Notes under the pieces: generated by a model
Told to the model about the DNA's origin: nothing
Databases searched by the model: none
Seen by the model: the letters and a program-made list of their open reading frames with translations, nothing else
Source of the DNA: Candidatus Jettenia sp. AMX2
Lineage (GTDB): Bacteria > Planctomycetota > Brocadiia > Brocadiales > Brocadiaceae
Reading direction: 5' to 3'
Assembly (NCBI GenBank): GCA_030583665.1
Contig: CP129469.1
Coordinates: 744,001 to 808,000, forward strand
Length of the DNA: 64,000 bases
Program-made: the position numbers and the translations under genes
Part shown: piece after piece, positions 26,551-34,968 of the stretch
Position numbering within the stretch: position 1 is the stretch's first letter
Layout of the letters: every line of letters starts with the position of its first letter

Positions 26551-27819
26551 TTAGTTAGCCTTCTGGTCAGATTTCTCTTTGGAAAAATTGCCTGTTTCTT
26601 CAGGTGGTTTAATATGTTGAAACATATAGAAAAGGCACAAATCGTAAATTATTTTTAAACCGCCTGCCAGAAAGAATGGCGTACTGATTAATAAAGGATG
26701 AGCAAGAAAAAAACCGGTTAACGCAGGAGATAGTGATGCTCCGACTGAACGGGCAATGTTTGTAATCCCGGATGCTGCGGTCCGTTCGTCAGGAGCTACT
26801 ACCGCCATGGTATACGACTGACGGGCCGGTACATCCATCTGGGAAATGCTGAAACGCAGCATAAGCACAACAATTGCGGATGCAAGATTTGGCATTAACG
26901 GTATAATACACAGTAGGATATTGGACGGGATATGTGTAAAAACCATTGTATTGACAAGCCCGATATGTTTTGCAATACGTGCGGCAAGCAATGCAGAAAC
27001 CCCTGCCAGAAGATTTGCTCCGAAAAAAATACTTCCCAAAAGACCCGTATCCGCACCAAACCGGATATGAAACCAGTATGCCATCATACTCTGAACAACA
27101 AAACCACCTGCAAACGCATCTAATGCAAACAGTGCACTTAACCGGATAACGATATTTTGTGAACGGTGTAAACCCATTTTGTATTTTACAGCTTTGTTAT
27201 TGTTAACTGTTTCAATATCCGATGACAATCCCATAAATGCCAGCATCAGCACCAGTCCGCCGAGGGCATAAAGAAATAAAATGATGCGTAATGCGTCTGC
27301 TCGGTTAAATCCGGTATGCTGCAAAATTTCAGCAAGCCATCCACTGCTTAATGCACCTGCGGCGGCGGCAAAAGAGCCGGCGAGATTATACCATCCGAAT
27401 ACCGAAGTCCTTTTTTCATCGGGAAGAATCTGTGACAAAGATGCTTGTTCAATGGAAAGAAAGGGACCGATCTCATTTCCACCAGGGCTGATGATGCCGA
27501 TAATTGCGGCAAGGGTCAGAACTATCGGATTTTTTGTTAGAACAAATACCGTTCCTGCTCCTGCCATCAGGGCAGCACCTAAAATCAGCATCCGTTTTCT
27601 GCCGATACGGTTCGCATTTGTCGTAACTAAAAATGAAACAATAACATCTCCGATCAGTGTCAGCGACAGTATCAGACCGATTTCGTAATTGCTCAATCCG
27701 ATTTCCGACAGATACAGTACCAGTACAACAGACAGAAACCCGTAAGCAAACAAACGGATCGTTCGTGTTGAAAAAAGGAGAACAATATCAAGATTATTCT
27801 TCAATACCCATCCACTCAT
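26551..27819 (-). CDS. MFS transporter
   Basis: About 422 residues with roughly 12 hydrophobic helices of a major facilitator. The loop between helices 2 and 3 has the diagnostic NRIGRKRMLI. ATG at 27819 follows GGGAG; the longer frame would need a TTG. Substrate unknown. Its start overlaps the end of the upstream HD gene by 26 bases, so the two are probably translated together. Intact. Confidence 0.85.
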   Translation of the reverse strand: MSGWVLKNNLDIVLLFSTRTIRLFAYGFLSVVLVLYLSEIGLSNYEIGLILSLTLIGDVIVSFLVTTNANRIGRKRMLILGAALMAGAGTVFVLTKNPIVLTLAAIIGIISPGGNEIGPFLSIEQASLSQILPDEKRTSVFGWYNLAGSFAAAAGALSSGWLAEILQHTGFNRADALRIILFLYALGGLVLMLAFMGLSSDIETVNNNKAVKYKMGLHRSQNIVIRLSALFALDAFAGGFVVQSMMAYWFHIRFGADTGLLGSIFFGANLLAGVSALLAARIAKHIGLVNTMVFTHIPSNILLCIIPLMPNLASAIVVLMLRFSISQMDVPARQSYTMAVVAPDERTAASGITNIARSVGASLSPALTGFFLAHPLLISTPFFLAGGLKIIYDLCLFYMFQHIKPPEETGNFSKEKSDQKAN

Positions 27820-28541
27820 GGATCTCCCGGTGCATAACAAAATATCGTTGTAAGGTTAAAGAATTTTTTCCATATTTTTCATACTGCTGCAAAATTTCCA
27901 CAAAACGGTCTTCAGCGTCTTTTTCATCGGTATTCGGAACAATACCCTCTGTGTAAATATCCACCATTCTGTCCGCATAAATGACAATTTTCTCTTCCGG
28001 TGTTCTCAGTGTATAATCACGAACCGGCAGGCCAATTTCAAGGGCTTCCGTTTCGGTCAGTCCGCCCCGGACGTGCTTAAGAATGATTTGGATAATGTTA
28101 TCCTCAAGATTCAGTTCCTTTGCCATCTGAGCGCCGATTTCACCGTGATGCATTCCGCAAGTTCTTGCTTTGCCCAGATCATGGTAAATCGCTCCGAGGA
28201 TAATTAATTTCCGGTCAACCGGTATCCGGACTCTGGAAGAAAGTTCCAATGCTTTTCTGGCGACCTCGATACTGTGGGATACCGCTTCATCAGGACATCC
28301 GGTTTTTTTTTAGCGTTTCAATGTCCTGCATTAACGCATCTTCCACAAGTTGTTGAAGATATTCTGCAACCGCTTCATTACCAAATGAAGAGCGGACAAA
28401 ACTGATATTTCCAGTCAGTTTATCCAAACTATGACGTTCTGCTTTCATCTGCGGATGATTATCAAGCCAATCGTGTATTGCCTGATAGTCTTTTCCTGTA
28501 CGTTTTGTGCTAGTTTCCAGATGTTTGTTATACGGGGGCAT
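27794..28541 (-). pseudogene. HD-domain phosphohydrolase with a DUF6915-like N-terminus, frameshifted at A9
   Basis: Two frames on this strand make one protein. The first (28541 to 28290) starts MPPYNKHLETSTKRTGKDYQ and contains HDWLDNHPQMKAERHS, which resembles a DUF6915-like module. The second covers the HD domain: CPDEAVSHSIEVARKAL, then GAIYHDLGKARTCG (HD pair), HHGEIGAQ and ADRMVDIY. They join at a run of nine A (plus-strand T at 28303-28311); eight would give LKKTGCPDEA in frame. This may be a dead gene, a consensus error, or slippage-controlled expression. HD proteins of this sort hydrolyse nucleotides or phosphoesters; the substrate is unknown. It lies upstream of the MFS gene. Confidence 0.75.
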
Positions 28542-28590
28542 ACTGTATCTCCTTTCAGTTTTTGGTATTTTGGTTTTATCTTTTCATGCC

Positions 28591-29466
28591 TTAAAACCGT
28601 TTTACCAGTGTCAGATAAATATTGAGGTCGTCGGTATCACCAGTAATGCCGAAACCCACTCCGGATTCGATGACGAAATTGTTGGTGACATCCCATGTCA
28701 GCCCGGTTCTCATTATCGATTGCCACCTATTGCCGCGTTCGGTAGTTATGAAGTTTTCGAGCTCAACAAAGCCTGCCAGGTTAGTAAAAAGGCCACGATT
28801 GAGTACGGTAAGGTGACCGAATCCGGCAACGTAGCCGTTGTTACCGGAGTTTCGCACAGCGGCTGCCGATGGCGTAACTTCCAGCGTCCAAAGGTCGTTT
28901 AATATCCATGCAGTTGGCAGGTGTATGCCTCCTGTAATCCCACCTGAGCCGGAGTCATAGCGTGCGGTTGGCAAGGTTAAGAATGGCATTACAGCCATTG
29001 CCGTGTCGCCGTAGTCATTGCCCCAAAGATTAATTTTTGAAGCAACCGTTACGTCACCGAAACCCCGGTCTTGCCAACGGTCGCCGGTACTTCGGTCGGT
29101 TGTCCGTTCCCAGATCAGTGTATCGGTACCGATTTGAAGATCGATATTTTCCAGTAATCCTATCTTCAGTAATACCGGTACCCCGAAAGCGCGTCTGCGT
29201 TCGTCGGGATCACGGTTGTAAGTGAAATTCAGCGGATGGATTTCCAACTGGAACCAACCGGGGTCTGTAGTGTAGGGATGCGGTTCCGGTCCGAGCGGAC
29301 GCAATTTTTCACGTGGTGTACGATTGAACAGATTGTACGGATCACTCCGTTGCTGGCCTGCAAAACCGGATTCCGCATTTACAAAGCCAGACAGACAAAG
29401 GACGGCGACACAGAGAACCAATATACTGTTCCGGTACATGTGATTTAACCTACATCGGGTTATCAT
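28591..29466 (-). CDS. Outer-membrane beta-barrel protein (MetA-pathway-like), copy 1
   Basis: About 291 residues from ATG 29466, which follows AAGGAA. A signal peptide (SILVLCVAVLCLSGFVNA) is followed by alternating beta-strands, ending in a C-terminal Phe (LNIYLTLVKRF), typical of outer-membrane barrels. The pattern fits the Phenol_MetA_deg/transporter family, whose function is generally unknown. It is about 75-80% identical by eye to the protein encoded at 40,090-40,959, in a matching context. The 85-residue gene 29,527-29,784 lies just upstream on the same strand. Confidence 0.75.
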   Translation of the reverse strand: MITRCRLNHMYRNSILVLCVAVLCLSGFVNAESGFAGQQRSDPYNLFNRTPREKLRPLGPEPHPYTTDPGWFQLEIHPLNFTYNRDPDERRRAFGVPVLLKIGLLENIDLQIGTDTLIWERTTDRSTGDRWQDRGFGDVTVASKINLWGNDYGDTAMAVMPFLTLPTARYDSGSGGITGGIHLPTAWILNDLWTLEVTPSAAAVRNSGNNGYVAGFGHLTVLNRGLFTNLAGFVELENFITTERGNRWQSIMRTGLTWDVTNNFVIESGVGFGITGDTDDLNIYLTLVKRF

Positions 29467-29526
29467 TAATTCCTTTCTGATTTTTTCAAAATTAAATAAA
29501 AGCGCTATTTGCATAACTGAATCTTG

Positions 29527-29784
29527 TCATGCCACCACGACAGACTCCGGCAGTTCTACGATAGCAAATTCCTGCATCAACCGGGCGGCGTTTTCCTGAT
29601 CCATGTCGGTGGTGATTACGTGGCATTCCTTGTTTCTTATCAGGTTTTCAATCGTTTCATTTTGTGATGCCATAACCAGTGTACTGAGTGGCAGTACGCC
29701 TTCAAGTCTGCGTGTCAGATCAGTTACATAGTCGCACAAATCTTTTGCAGGCATGGGATGAAGAGTGGATTTTTTCTTTTTCAT
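29527..29784 (-). CDS. Small protein of unknown function (85 aa)
   Basis: Starts with ATG preceded by GAGGT, then a lysine-rich N-terminus and a soluble body (PAKDLCDYVTDLTRRLEGVLPLSTLVMASQNETIENLI) ending in a short hydrophobic tail. No family recognised. It is 60 bp upstream of the outer-membrane protein gene, on the same strand, so an operon is likely. Confidence 0.55.
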   Translation of the reverse strand: MKKKKSTLHPMPAKDLCDYVTDLTRRLEGVLPLSTLVMASQNETIENLIRNKECHVITTDMDQENAARLMQEFAIVELPESVVVA

Positions 29785-30352
29785 GGTTTACCTCAGTTTG
29801 AGCCACGGCAAGATGCACATGGCCGGAGGTAAACCGACAGGCTATGTTCGTATGGAGTGCTGACCGTTTACATTACCGTTCACAAGGCTTAAATACCGTG
29901 ACCTGATGTCGCCGGATTGGCTTGTTATCAATTGCTTTTGCGTTCGTTGGTAACATTGACTACCGTCAGTGCCGCTCATAGTAATTTCTCCTGAGAAATA
30001 TACAATTAGTATACGTCTTTCTTAAAGACGGGAAAGTTTAATTTCCTGATTAGGAAACGTCAACTTTTTTCTAAAAAAATTATAATAACTACTCAGGTTC
30101 AAGATTCTAAGATCAAAGTGCCGGAAAAGAGACATATGCATAGTTTATTAAGCTTCGGAGGATCGGCCTGTTTCTTCTCGTTTTGTAACGGTTTTTGAAG
30201 GAACAATCATTATGACAACCGGAGACGGCTGATCTGCCAACAAATGTATTCATGGCAGGTTAACTGTCCCCCGACAGGCATTGTGATTTTTGTAGATGTA
30301 CGTTACTAAATTTGCCGAAGACTTCATGCAAACCCGCAAGGCTGCCTCACGA

Positions 30353-30406
30353 GGAGGTTCATCAACGAACATCCGGAACTCTGGAATGAGGATATTGGCA
30401 GATAGA
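30353..30406 (+). pseudogene. Cytosine deaminase C-terminal relic (second copy)
   Basis: The last 17 codons plus stop (RRFINEHPELWNEDIGR) match the end of the intact gene at 21,594-21,644. About 15 bases past the stop (AGAAGATCGAAGGGG) also match, so this is a DNA duplicate, not chance protein similarity. Nothing upstream continues the gene. Confidence 0.8.
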
Positions 30407-30696
30407 GAAGATCGAAGGGGGTTAGTTCCGTAATAAGGGTCACAATCAGAGTCAATAGGGCAACAGGGTCAACTTTCAATATTCAAAATAAAGATTTTTT
30501 GCTTTATCAGCTTTATCCTGAAAGAAGCAAGAATACGTTGAAAGTCGACAAACATTACCCCATAGACCACACCTGATTTTCAATACCAGTCACCCATCTG
30601 TGTCAATGCTTAATAAGGGACTATCTTTTTCTGATAGATCCCTTACCTCTGACAAAATATCTTCACAGAAAATCGTTGATATCGTTGATACCATGC

Positions 30697-30762
30697 TGTG
30701 TCCAATTGATTTTCACAGACTTATGGCTCATGGCAAAGGAATATCCAACTATTATAGACACA
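30697..30762. mobile_element. Mini-element or relic with ends of the IS3-family element
   Basis: TCCAACTATTATAGACACA at 30744-30762 is identical to the right end of the IS at 9,318-10,966. TGTGTC at 30697 matches the start of the opposite end, less well further in. It may be an internally deleted 66-bp derivative that transposes in trans, or just a leftover end. Confidence 0.6.
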
Positions 30763-30891
30763 GCAAGGTTGCATAATGATCAAATATGTGCTATATTTTT
30801 GGGAGTTTGGTAAAAATATAAGGAAGCCTATGGAATTAATAAATGATAAGCAGACATTTGTTCATGTCTCAATCCTAAGCATGAGGCTTTC

Positions 30892-31229
30892 ATGAGAATT
30901 CCCAATGCAGACCATGCAGTTGTGGACATCCGCAAGTTACGTGACTACTGCCTTAATTTAATTCATTGCATGATGAGGGCAAACACAAGGCACGTCTGTT
31001 TGAGAGTGCATTGGGTATAACCGCTGATGATGCTGAACAGTTACGCAAAATTATACTACAAATAGTAAAGACTCACGAAGCGGAATTAAGTAGGTGTGAT
31101 GAATATGGACAACGCTACACAGTTGATTTTATGCTTGAATGGCAAGGAAAGCAAGCAAAGATTCGGAGTGGATGGATTATTGAACATAATTCAAATATAC
31201 CAAGGATGACCAGTTGCTATCCCCTATGA
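30892..31229 (+). pseudogene. DUF6883-type protein (toxin-like), frameshifted
   Basis: MRIPNADHAVVDIRKLRDYCLNLIH from ATG 30892 continues in another frame as HDEGKHKARLFESALGITADDAEQLRKIIL and ends IPRMTSCYPL, the full DUF6883 pattern once one base near 30,960 is corrected. DUF6883 genes are commonly followed by a DUF4926 gene, as here, and the pair is thought to be a toxin-immunity or toxin-antitoxin module. In this state the protein would be truncated or start late. Confidence 0.75.
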
Positions 31230-31241
31230 ATTTAAGAGGTT

Positions 31242-31475
31242 ATGAAAATGAAAGAAAAAATCAAATTATTTGATGTAGTGGCACTTATCGTCGATTTGCC
31301 TGAGTATAATCTCTGGCGAGGACAGGTCGGCACTGTGGTAGAAATCCTGGCTAACGGTGAGGCATATGAAGTAGAATTCTCTGACCGCGAAGGGCGTACT
31401 TATGAATCGCTGGGTTTGCGCCCGGACCAGCTTATGATATTGCATTATGAACCAATTAATGAAATTCGAACATGA
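31242..31475 (+). CDS. DUF4926 protein (probable immunity or antitoxin partner)
   Basis: 77 residues of the DUF4926 type (DVVALIVDLPEYNLWRGQVGTVVEIL... YEVEFSDREGRTY), 12 bp after the DUF6883 gene. The last 50 codons lie inside a 591-bp direct duplication, so an orphan copy of its 3' half recurs at about 31,913-32,066. Role inferred from pairing only. Confidence 0.75.
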   Translation: MKMKEKIKLFDVVALIVDLPEYNLWRGQVGTVVEILANGEAYEVEFSDREGRTYESLGLRPDQLMILHYEPINEIRT

Positions 31476-31912
31476 AGCCGTTGTTCGGGTGAACGGGATA
31501 GCAGACCTTATCTTTGATAGCTTGAATAAATCTTTTTTGCCCTTTCTGTCAATTGTTTCGCTTCCTCTTTCCTTCCGGTTCCCTCATAAAATTCTGCCAT
31601 TTTTTCTAATATGGTTGCAATTAACGGGTGGTCTTTACCATATTCTTTTTCATATATTTCAAGCGCCTTTTTATAAAGGGACTCAGCTATAGTGTTTTCA
31701 CCCTCATAGTGATAAAGAGTTGCAAGGTTGTTCATTGAAGAAGCAAGGTCAGGGTGGTCCGAGCCAAGTTTTTTCCCTTCGATGTCCAGGGCTCTTTTGT
31801 AGAATGGTATTGCTTCATCATATTTCTTCTGGTCCTGATACAGATTCCCCAATCTGTCCAGGACATTAACAACACCGGGATGATCCGGACCGAACGCATT
31901 CTCATATATGCC
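31322..31912. repeat. 591-bp tandem duplication, unit 1
   Basis: This segment recurs at 31,913-32,503 with no difference that I could find. It carries the 3' half of the DUF4926 gene (plus strand) and the 3' half of the TPR gene (minus strand). The junction between units joins ATATGCC to ACAGGTCGG. Either very recent or an assembly artefact. Confidence 0.85.
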
Positions 31913-31924
31913 ACAGGTCGGCAC
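31508..31924 (-). pseudogene. TPR protein, truncated duplicate
   Basis: 138 codons identical to the C-terminal half of the intact TPR protein (32,099-32,998): GIYENAFGPDHPGVVNVLDR to KKIYSSYQR. The apparent start is foreign sequence from the duplication junction and no signal peptide exists, so it is a by-product of the tandem duplication. Confidence 0.85.
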
Positions 31925-32503
31925 TGTGGTAGAAATCCTGGCTAACGGTGAGGCATATGAAGTAGAATTCTCTGACCGCGAAGGGCGTACTTATGAATCG
32001 CTGGGTTTGCGCCCGGACCAGCTTATGATATTGCATTATGAACCAATTAATGAAATTCGAACATGAAGCCGTTGTTCGGGTGAACGGGATAGCAGACCTT
32101 ATCTTTGATAGCTTGAATAAATCTTTTTTGCCCTTTCTGTCAATTGTTTCGCTTCCTCTTTCCTTCCGGTTCCCTCATAAAATTCTGCCATTTTTTCTAA
32201 TATGGTTGCAATTAACGGGTGGTCTTTACCATATTCTTTTTCATATATTTCAAGCGCCTTTTTATAAAGGGACTCAGCTATAGTGTTTTCACCCTCATAG
32301 TGATAAAGAGTTGCAAGGTTGTTCATTGAAGAAGCAAGGTCAGGGTGGTCCGAGCCAAGTTTTTTCCCTTCGATGTCCAGGGCTCTTTTGTAGAATGGTA
32401 TTGCTTCATCATATTTCTTCTGGTCCTGATACAGATTCCCCAATCTGTCCAGGACATTAACAACACCGGGATGATCCGGACCGAACGCATTCTCATATAT
32501 GCC
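31913..32503. repeat. 591-bp tandem duplication, unit 2
   Basis: Second unit of the direct repeat. On its right the TPR gene continues uninterrupted, so this unit is the original copy for the TPR gene, and unit 1 is the original for the DUF4926 gene. Confidence 0.85.
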
Positions 32504-32998
32504 AAGGGATTGTTTATACAAAGGTTCTGCTTTTTCATATTCATCCTGGAGGAGAAATGTTTCTGCAAGCTCGTGCAGTACTTTAGCGACATGGGGATGG
32601 TTTGATCCCAGCGATTCTTTGTAAATAGCGAGTGCCTGATTAAAGAGGGGTTCGGCTTCGTCATATCTGCCATAGGTTCTGTACAGTATTCCCAGTAAAT
32701 TCATTGAATCGGCAATACGGGTGTCATCAGGAGGAAATGTATTTTTCGCTACCTTTAATGCCTCTTCACCTGCCTTTATTCCATCCGCATATCTCTTTTT
32801 TTGTAAAAGCGAGGTGGTTTTATCATTGAGTTCCTTCCACAAATTTTCCTGGGTATATGCAGGCAAGGCGAAAACACCGGACAGAACCAATACAAAAAGG
32901 ACTTTCGTTCCGCAGAGGCAAAGATGCTTTATACTGTTTACTACCGTGACCATTCCAAGAATCTCCCCTATAATATTGAATGTTAATATCGGTTTCAT
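32099..32998 (-). CDS. Exported TPR (kinesin-light-chain-type) protein
   Basis: Up to 299 residues. An N-terminal hydrophobic segment (LCLCGTKVLFVLVLSGVFALPAYTQ) should export it; the start may be ATG 32,956 rather than 32,998. It contains about five 42-residue TPRs of the same class as the HicB-TPR protein (SNHPHVAKVLHELAETFLLQDEY, GPDHPGVVNVLDRLGNLYQD and so on), but the DNA is not GC-rich and the repeats are diverged. Probably a periplasmic scaffold. No obvious partner. Confidence 0.8.
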   Translation of the reverse strand: MKPILTFNIIGEILGMVTVVNSIKHLCLCGTKVLFVLVLSGVFALPAYTQENLWKELNDKTTSLLQKKRYADGIKAGEEALKVAKNTFPPDDTRIADSMNLLGILYRTYGRYDEAEPLFNQALAIYKESLGSNHPHVAKVLHELAETFLLQDEYEKAEPLYKQSLGIYENAFGPDHPGVVNVLDRLGNLYQDQKKYDEAIPFYKRALDIEGKKLGSDHPDLASSMNNLATLYHYEGENTIAESLYKKALEIYEKEYGKDHPLIATILEKMAEFYEGTGRKEEAKQLTERAKKIYSSYQR

Positions 32999-33283
32999 TT
33001 TTCACACAATTATCGTACTATTATAACGAATCTATTTTATTAAAAGACACATATTTTTCTTTAGCGGGCGAATTCTGAATGTGAGGGTTTTTAAAACCAA
33101 AAATATTATGAAATAAAACAACTATGATGACTCAGTATAATATATAAAGCACTATTACATCGAAGATATTTTTAAACATTCAATGTAATTATGCAAGTAT
33201 TTAGGTTGGCACTCGCTATGTCAATCGATAATATGTTGAAACTATAGAATAAAGATAAAAATAAATGTTAGGGGAAAGAATAA

Positions 33284-33640
33284 ATGACAAATAGAAATCG
33301 ATATGGAGATTCGTCATCGTTGGGAAAGAGTGATCTTGTTCCCTATCGTAAAAATGAAGATCCGAAGCACAGACACTATCGACGGCTGAAAACAAATCTG
33401 AATTGGAAAAATGATCTTTTACAATGGGCACGGACAAACAACTTTAAGGTTGACATCAAGAATGAAGGGCATCACTGGATACTTGTAAAACCAGAAGTTC
33501 GGGTAGAGTGGTGGCCCAGTTCGGCTAAGCTCGTAATAAATCAAAAATGGGACAAGGGAATCCATTGTCATGACTACAAAAAGCTAATCAATTTTCTTGA
33601 AAAGAACAACAACCTTACAAAAGAGGAAAAGCAAGAATGA
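33284..33640 (+). CDS. Small protein of unknown function (118 aa)
   Basis: Not recognised. Basic N-terminus (KHRHYRRLKTNLNWKNDLLQWARTNNF), then GHHWILVKPEVRVEWWPSSAKLVINQKWDKGIHCHDYKKLINFL, which reads like a compact alpha/beta fold rich in Trp. ATG preceded by AGGGGA. It overlaps the next gene by 4 bases (ATGA). The pair ends in an attC-like site, the layout of a two-gene integron cassette, often toxin-antitoxin or defence. Function unknown. Confidence 0.6.
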   Translation: MTNRNRYGDSSSLGKSDLVPYRKNEDPKHRHYRRLKTNLNWKNDLLQWARTNNFKVDIKNEGHHWILVKPEVRVEWWPSSAKLVINQKWDKGIHCHDYKKLINFLEKNNNLTKEEKQE

Positions 33641-33858
33641 AAAAATCAATCGTCAAAGTGCAAAGCTCTCTTTATACCACTGACACTGCTCAAAAGATGC
33701 TGGTCTATAATGAAGACAGAAGCATTAACTACGAGGCAGATTTAACAGAAGAGGTAAAAAAGGTGCTTTTAGGCAGACCCAAAGCATATTTTGAGTTTAC
33801 CTTGACTGAAAACAAGGAGATTCGTCTTGGAAAAGAAGTCGCACCTCAAAATTGGTGA
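33637..33858 (+). CDS. Small protein of unknown function (73 aa)
   Basis: 73 residues with no known family: MKKSIVKVQSSLYTTDTAQKM, YNEDRSINYEADLTEEVKKVLLGRPKAYF. Mildly acidic, no membrane segment. Translation is coupled to the preceding gene by ATGA overlap. The stop lies about 25 bp before an attC-like site. Plausible antitoxin or immunity partner, by arrangement only. Confidence 0.6.
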   Translation: MKKSIVKVQSSLYTTDTAQKMLVYNEDRSINYEADLTEEVKKVLLGRPKAYFEFTLTENKEIRLGKEVAPQNW

Positions 33859-33880
33859 TTATAAAGACAATAAAGGCGGC

Positions 33881-33955
33881 ACCTAACAACCGCATGAACT
33901 CGGACTGGCAATTCCGCTGCGCTTTATTGCCAGCCGGTTATGCGGAATGTTATAC
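33881..33955 (+). repeat. attC-like recombination site, well formed
   Basis: Opens with ACCTAAC (fits RYYYAAC) and closes with GTTATAC. CCGCAT-G-AAC-T-CGG-A-CTGGCAAT (33,890-33,912) pairs base for base with ATTGCCAG-CCG-GTT-ATGCGG (33,926-33,945) if the three bases G, T and A are unpaired. Conserved unpaired bases on one arm are the defining structure of integron attC sites. The best of the sites in the window. Confidence 0.75.
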
Positions 33956-33977
33956 CTTATTAGCGGACTCACAAAAG

Positions 33978-34733
33978 ATGAGTAATGCAAAAAGTAATGC
34001 AATAAAAGGTAGAGAAGATATTTCGAGGTTTGTCGTGCACCTGACCCGTGATGATACTTCGGACTTCACCGATGGTGGAACAGCCGAAGACAATTTTAGT
34101 GCAATTATCGAGGATAGAAGGATTGGTGCTTATCAACCCCATTGTATACATTCAAATGAAATACCCAAAGATCTACGAAAACGTTATTCAGTAACATGTT
34201 TTACAGAAGTGCCTCTGACCCAGCTTGGCTTACTTACTCGAAAAATACCTGGACGTAAGGTTTTCCTTGAACCTTATGGGTTTGTTTTTTCGAGGGAATT
34301 CATTATTACCAAAGGAGCGCAACCTGCTATCTACATTAATTCTTATAGTGGCAATCTTTGGTTGAGAGATGCCGCTAATAGTATTTGCAAAATTGCACGT
34401 AAGAAGGGATTCCGGAAAGGAAAGGTTTGGCGTTTTTTACCCTTTTTAAATGCAATGCATGAAAGATATGATTTTACATGGGAGAGGGAGTGGCGAGTTC
34501 GCGGGGATGTCGAGTTTAAACCATCGGATGTGGTGGCAGTTATACTTCCAGGCGGTGGTTGCAAAAAATGGCGTGAAAATTTCGCACTAAAAGGTATTCC
34601 GGTGCTCTCGCCAGGTCTTTCCTATGAGGAAATTGTTGGAGAGTTGTCATTGCAACAGAGAAAAACGAAAAGAATATGGGTCGAAAGAAAACGCCGAGCG
34701 CGTCGGTCAAAGGGAAAAGAACGGAATGTATAA
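33978..34733 (+). CDS. AbiGi-like abortive-infection family protein
   Basis: 251 residues from ATG 33978; the longer frame upstream only translates the attC site. The layout SRFVVHLTRD, DNFSAIIEDRRIGAY, then YSVTCFTEVPLTQL, GFVFSREFIITKGAQPAIYI and a later FTWEREWRVRGD fits what I know of the AbiGi family (phage-resistance protein, listed as the antitoxin of the AbiG pair) and the related DUF2971 proteins that report on a cell or DNA state. It is the first gene of an apparent operon: it overlaps the next gene by 8 bases. The assignment is by motif recall, so moderate. Confidence 0.55.
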   Translation: MSNAKSNAIKGREDISRFVVHLTRDDTSDFTDGGTAEDNFSAIIEDRRIGAYQPHCIHSNEIPKDLRKRYSVTCFTEVPLTQLGLLTRKIPGRKVFLEPYGFVFSREFIITKGAQPAIYINSYSGNLWLRDAANSICKIARKKGFRKGKVWRFLPFLNAMHERYDFTWEREWRVRGDVEFKPSDVVAVILPGGGCKKWRENFALKGIPVLSPGLSYEEIVGELSLQQRKTKRIWVERKRRARRSKGKERNV

Positions 34734-34968
34734 CAACACTCTTGCAACCATCATTCCATGGACATTCTGGTTTTCCACCGGTTACGTCAGCCATATTACC
34801 CCTTACGCAGACCAATACTTGGAGGCTGCCAGTGTACTCACGTTTATAGGTCTGCTCGGTCCGGTGGGAGTGGCATATTGGCTGATTTCAAGAGATTCTG
34901 AATTGTGGACTGATGTGTTAAGAAGATTCTTCAATATACTTAATCCTTCTTCATCATCTAAAAAATGA
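34726..34968 (+). CDS. Small two-helix membrane protein
   Basis: 80 residues from ATG 34726, which overlaps the end of the AbiGi-like gene. Two hydrophobic segments (NTLATIIPWTFWFSTGYVSHI and SVLTFIGLLGPVGVAYWLI) and a basic, serine-rich tail. Its TGA overlaps the start of the helicase gene (ATGA). No family recognised. Small membrane proteins coupled to nuclease or helicase genes are frequent in phage defence, where they may act as a pore-forming effector; that is inference. Confidence 0.65.
   Translation: MYNNTLATIIPWTFWFSTGYVSHITPYADQYLEAASVLTFIGLLGPVGVAYWLISRDSELWTDVLRRFFNILNPSSSSKK

Larger units (their letters stand above)
29785..30891. other. 1.1-kb gene-free region with relics
   Basis: No intact gene. 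It holds two small palindromes near 29,985-30,050 (CGTCTTT-CTT-AAAGACG and one around GGAAAC), the cytosine deaminase 3' relic at 30,353-30,406 and the mini-element at 30,697-30,762. Its composition is AT-rich like the surroundings. Confidence 0.5.

Noticed and set aside
31447-32283. Two identical 81-codon plus-strand ORFs (31,447 and 32,038)
   Set aside because: Antisense to the TPR gene in both duplication units; not genes.
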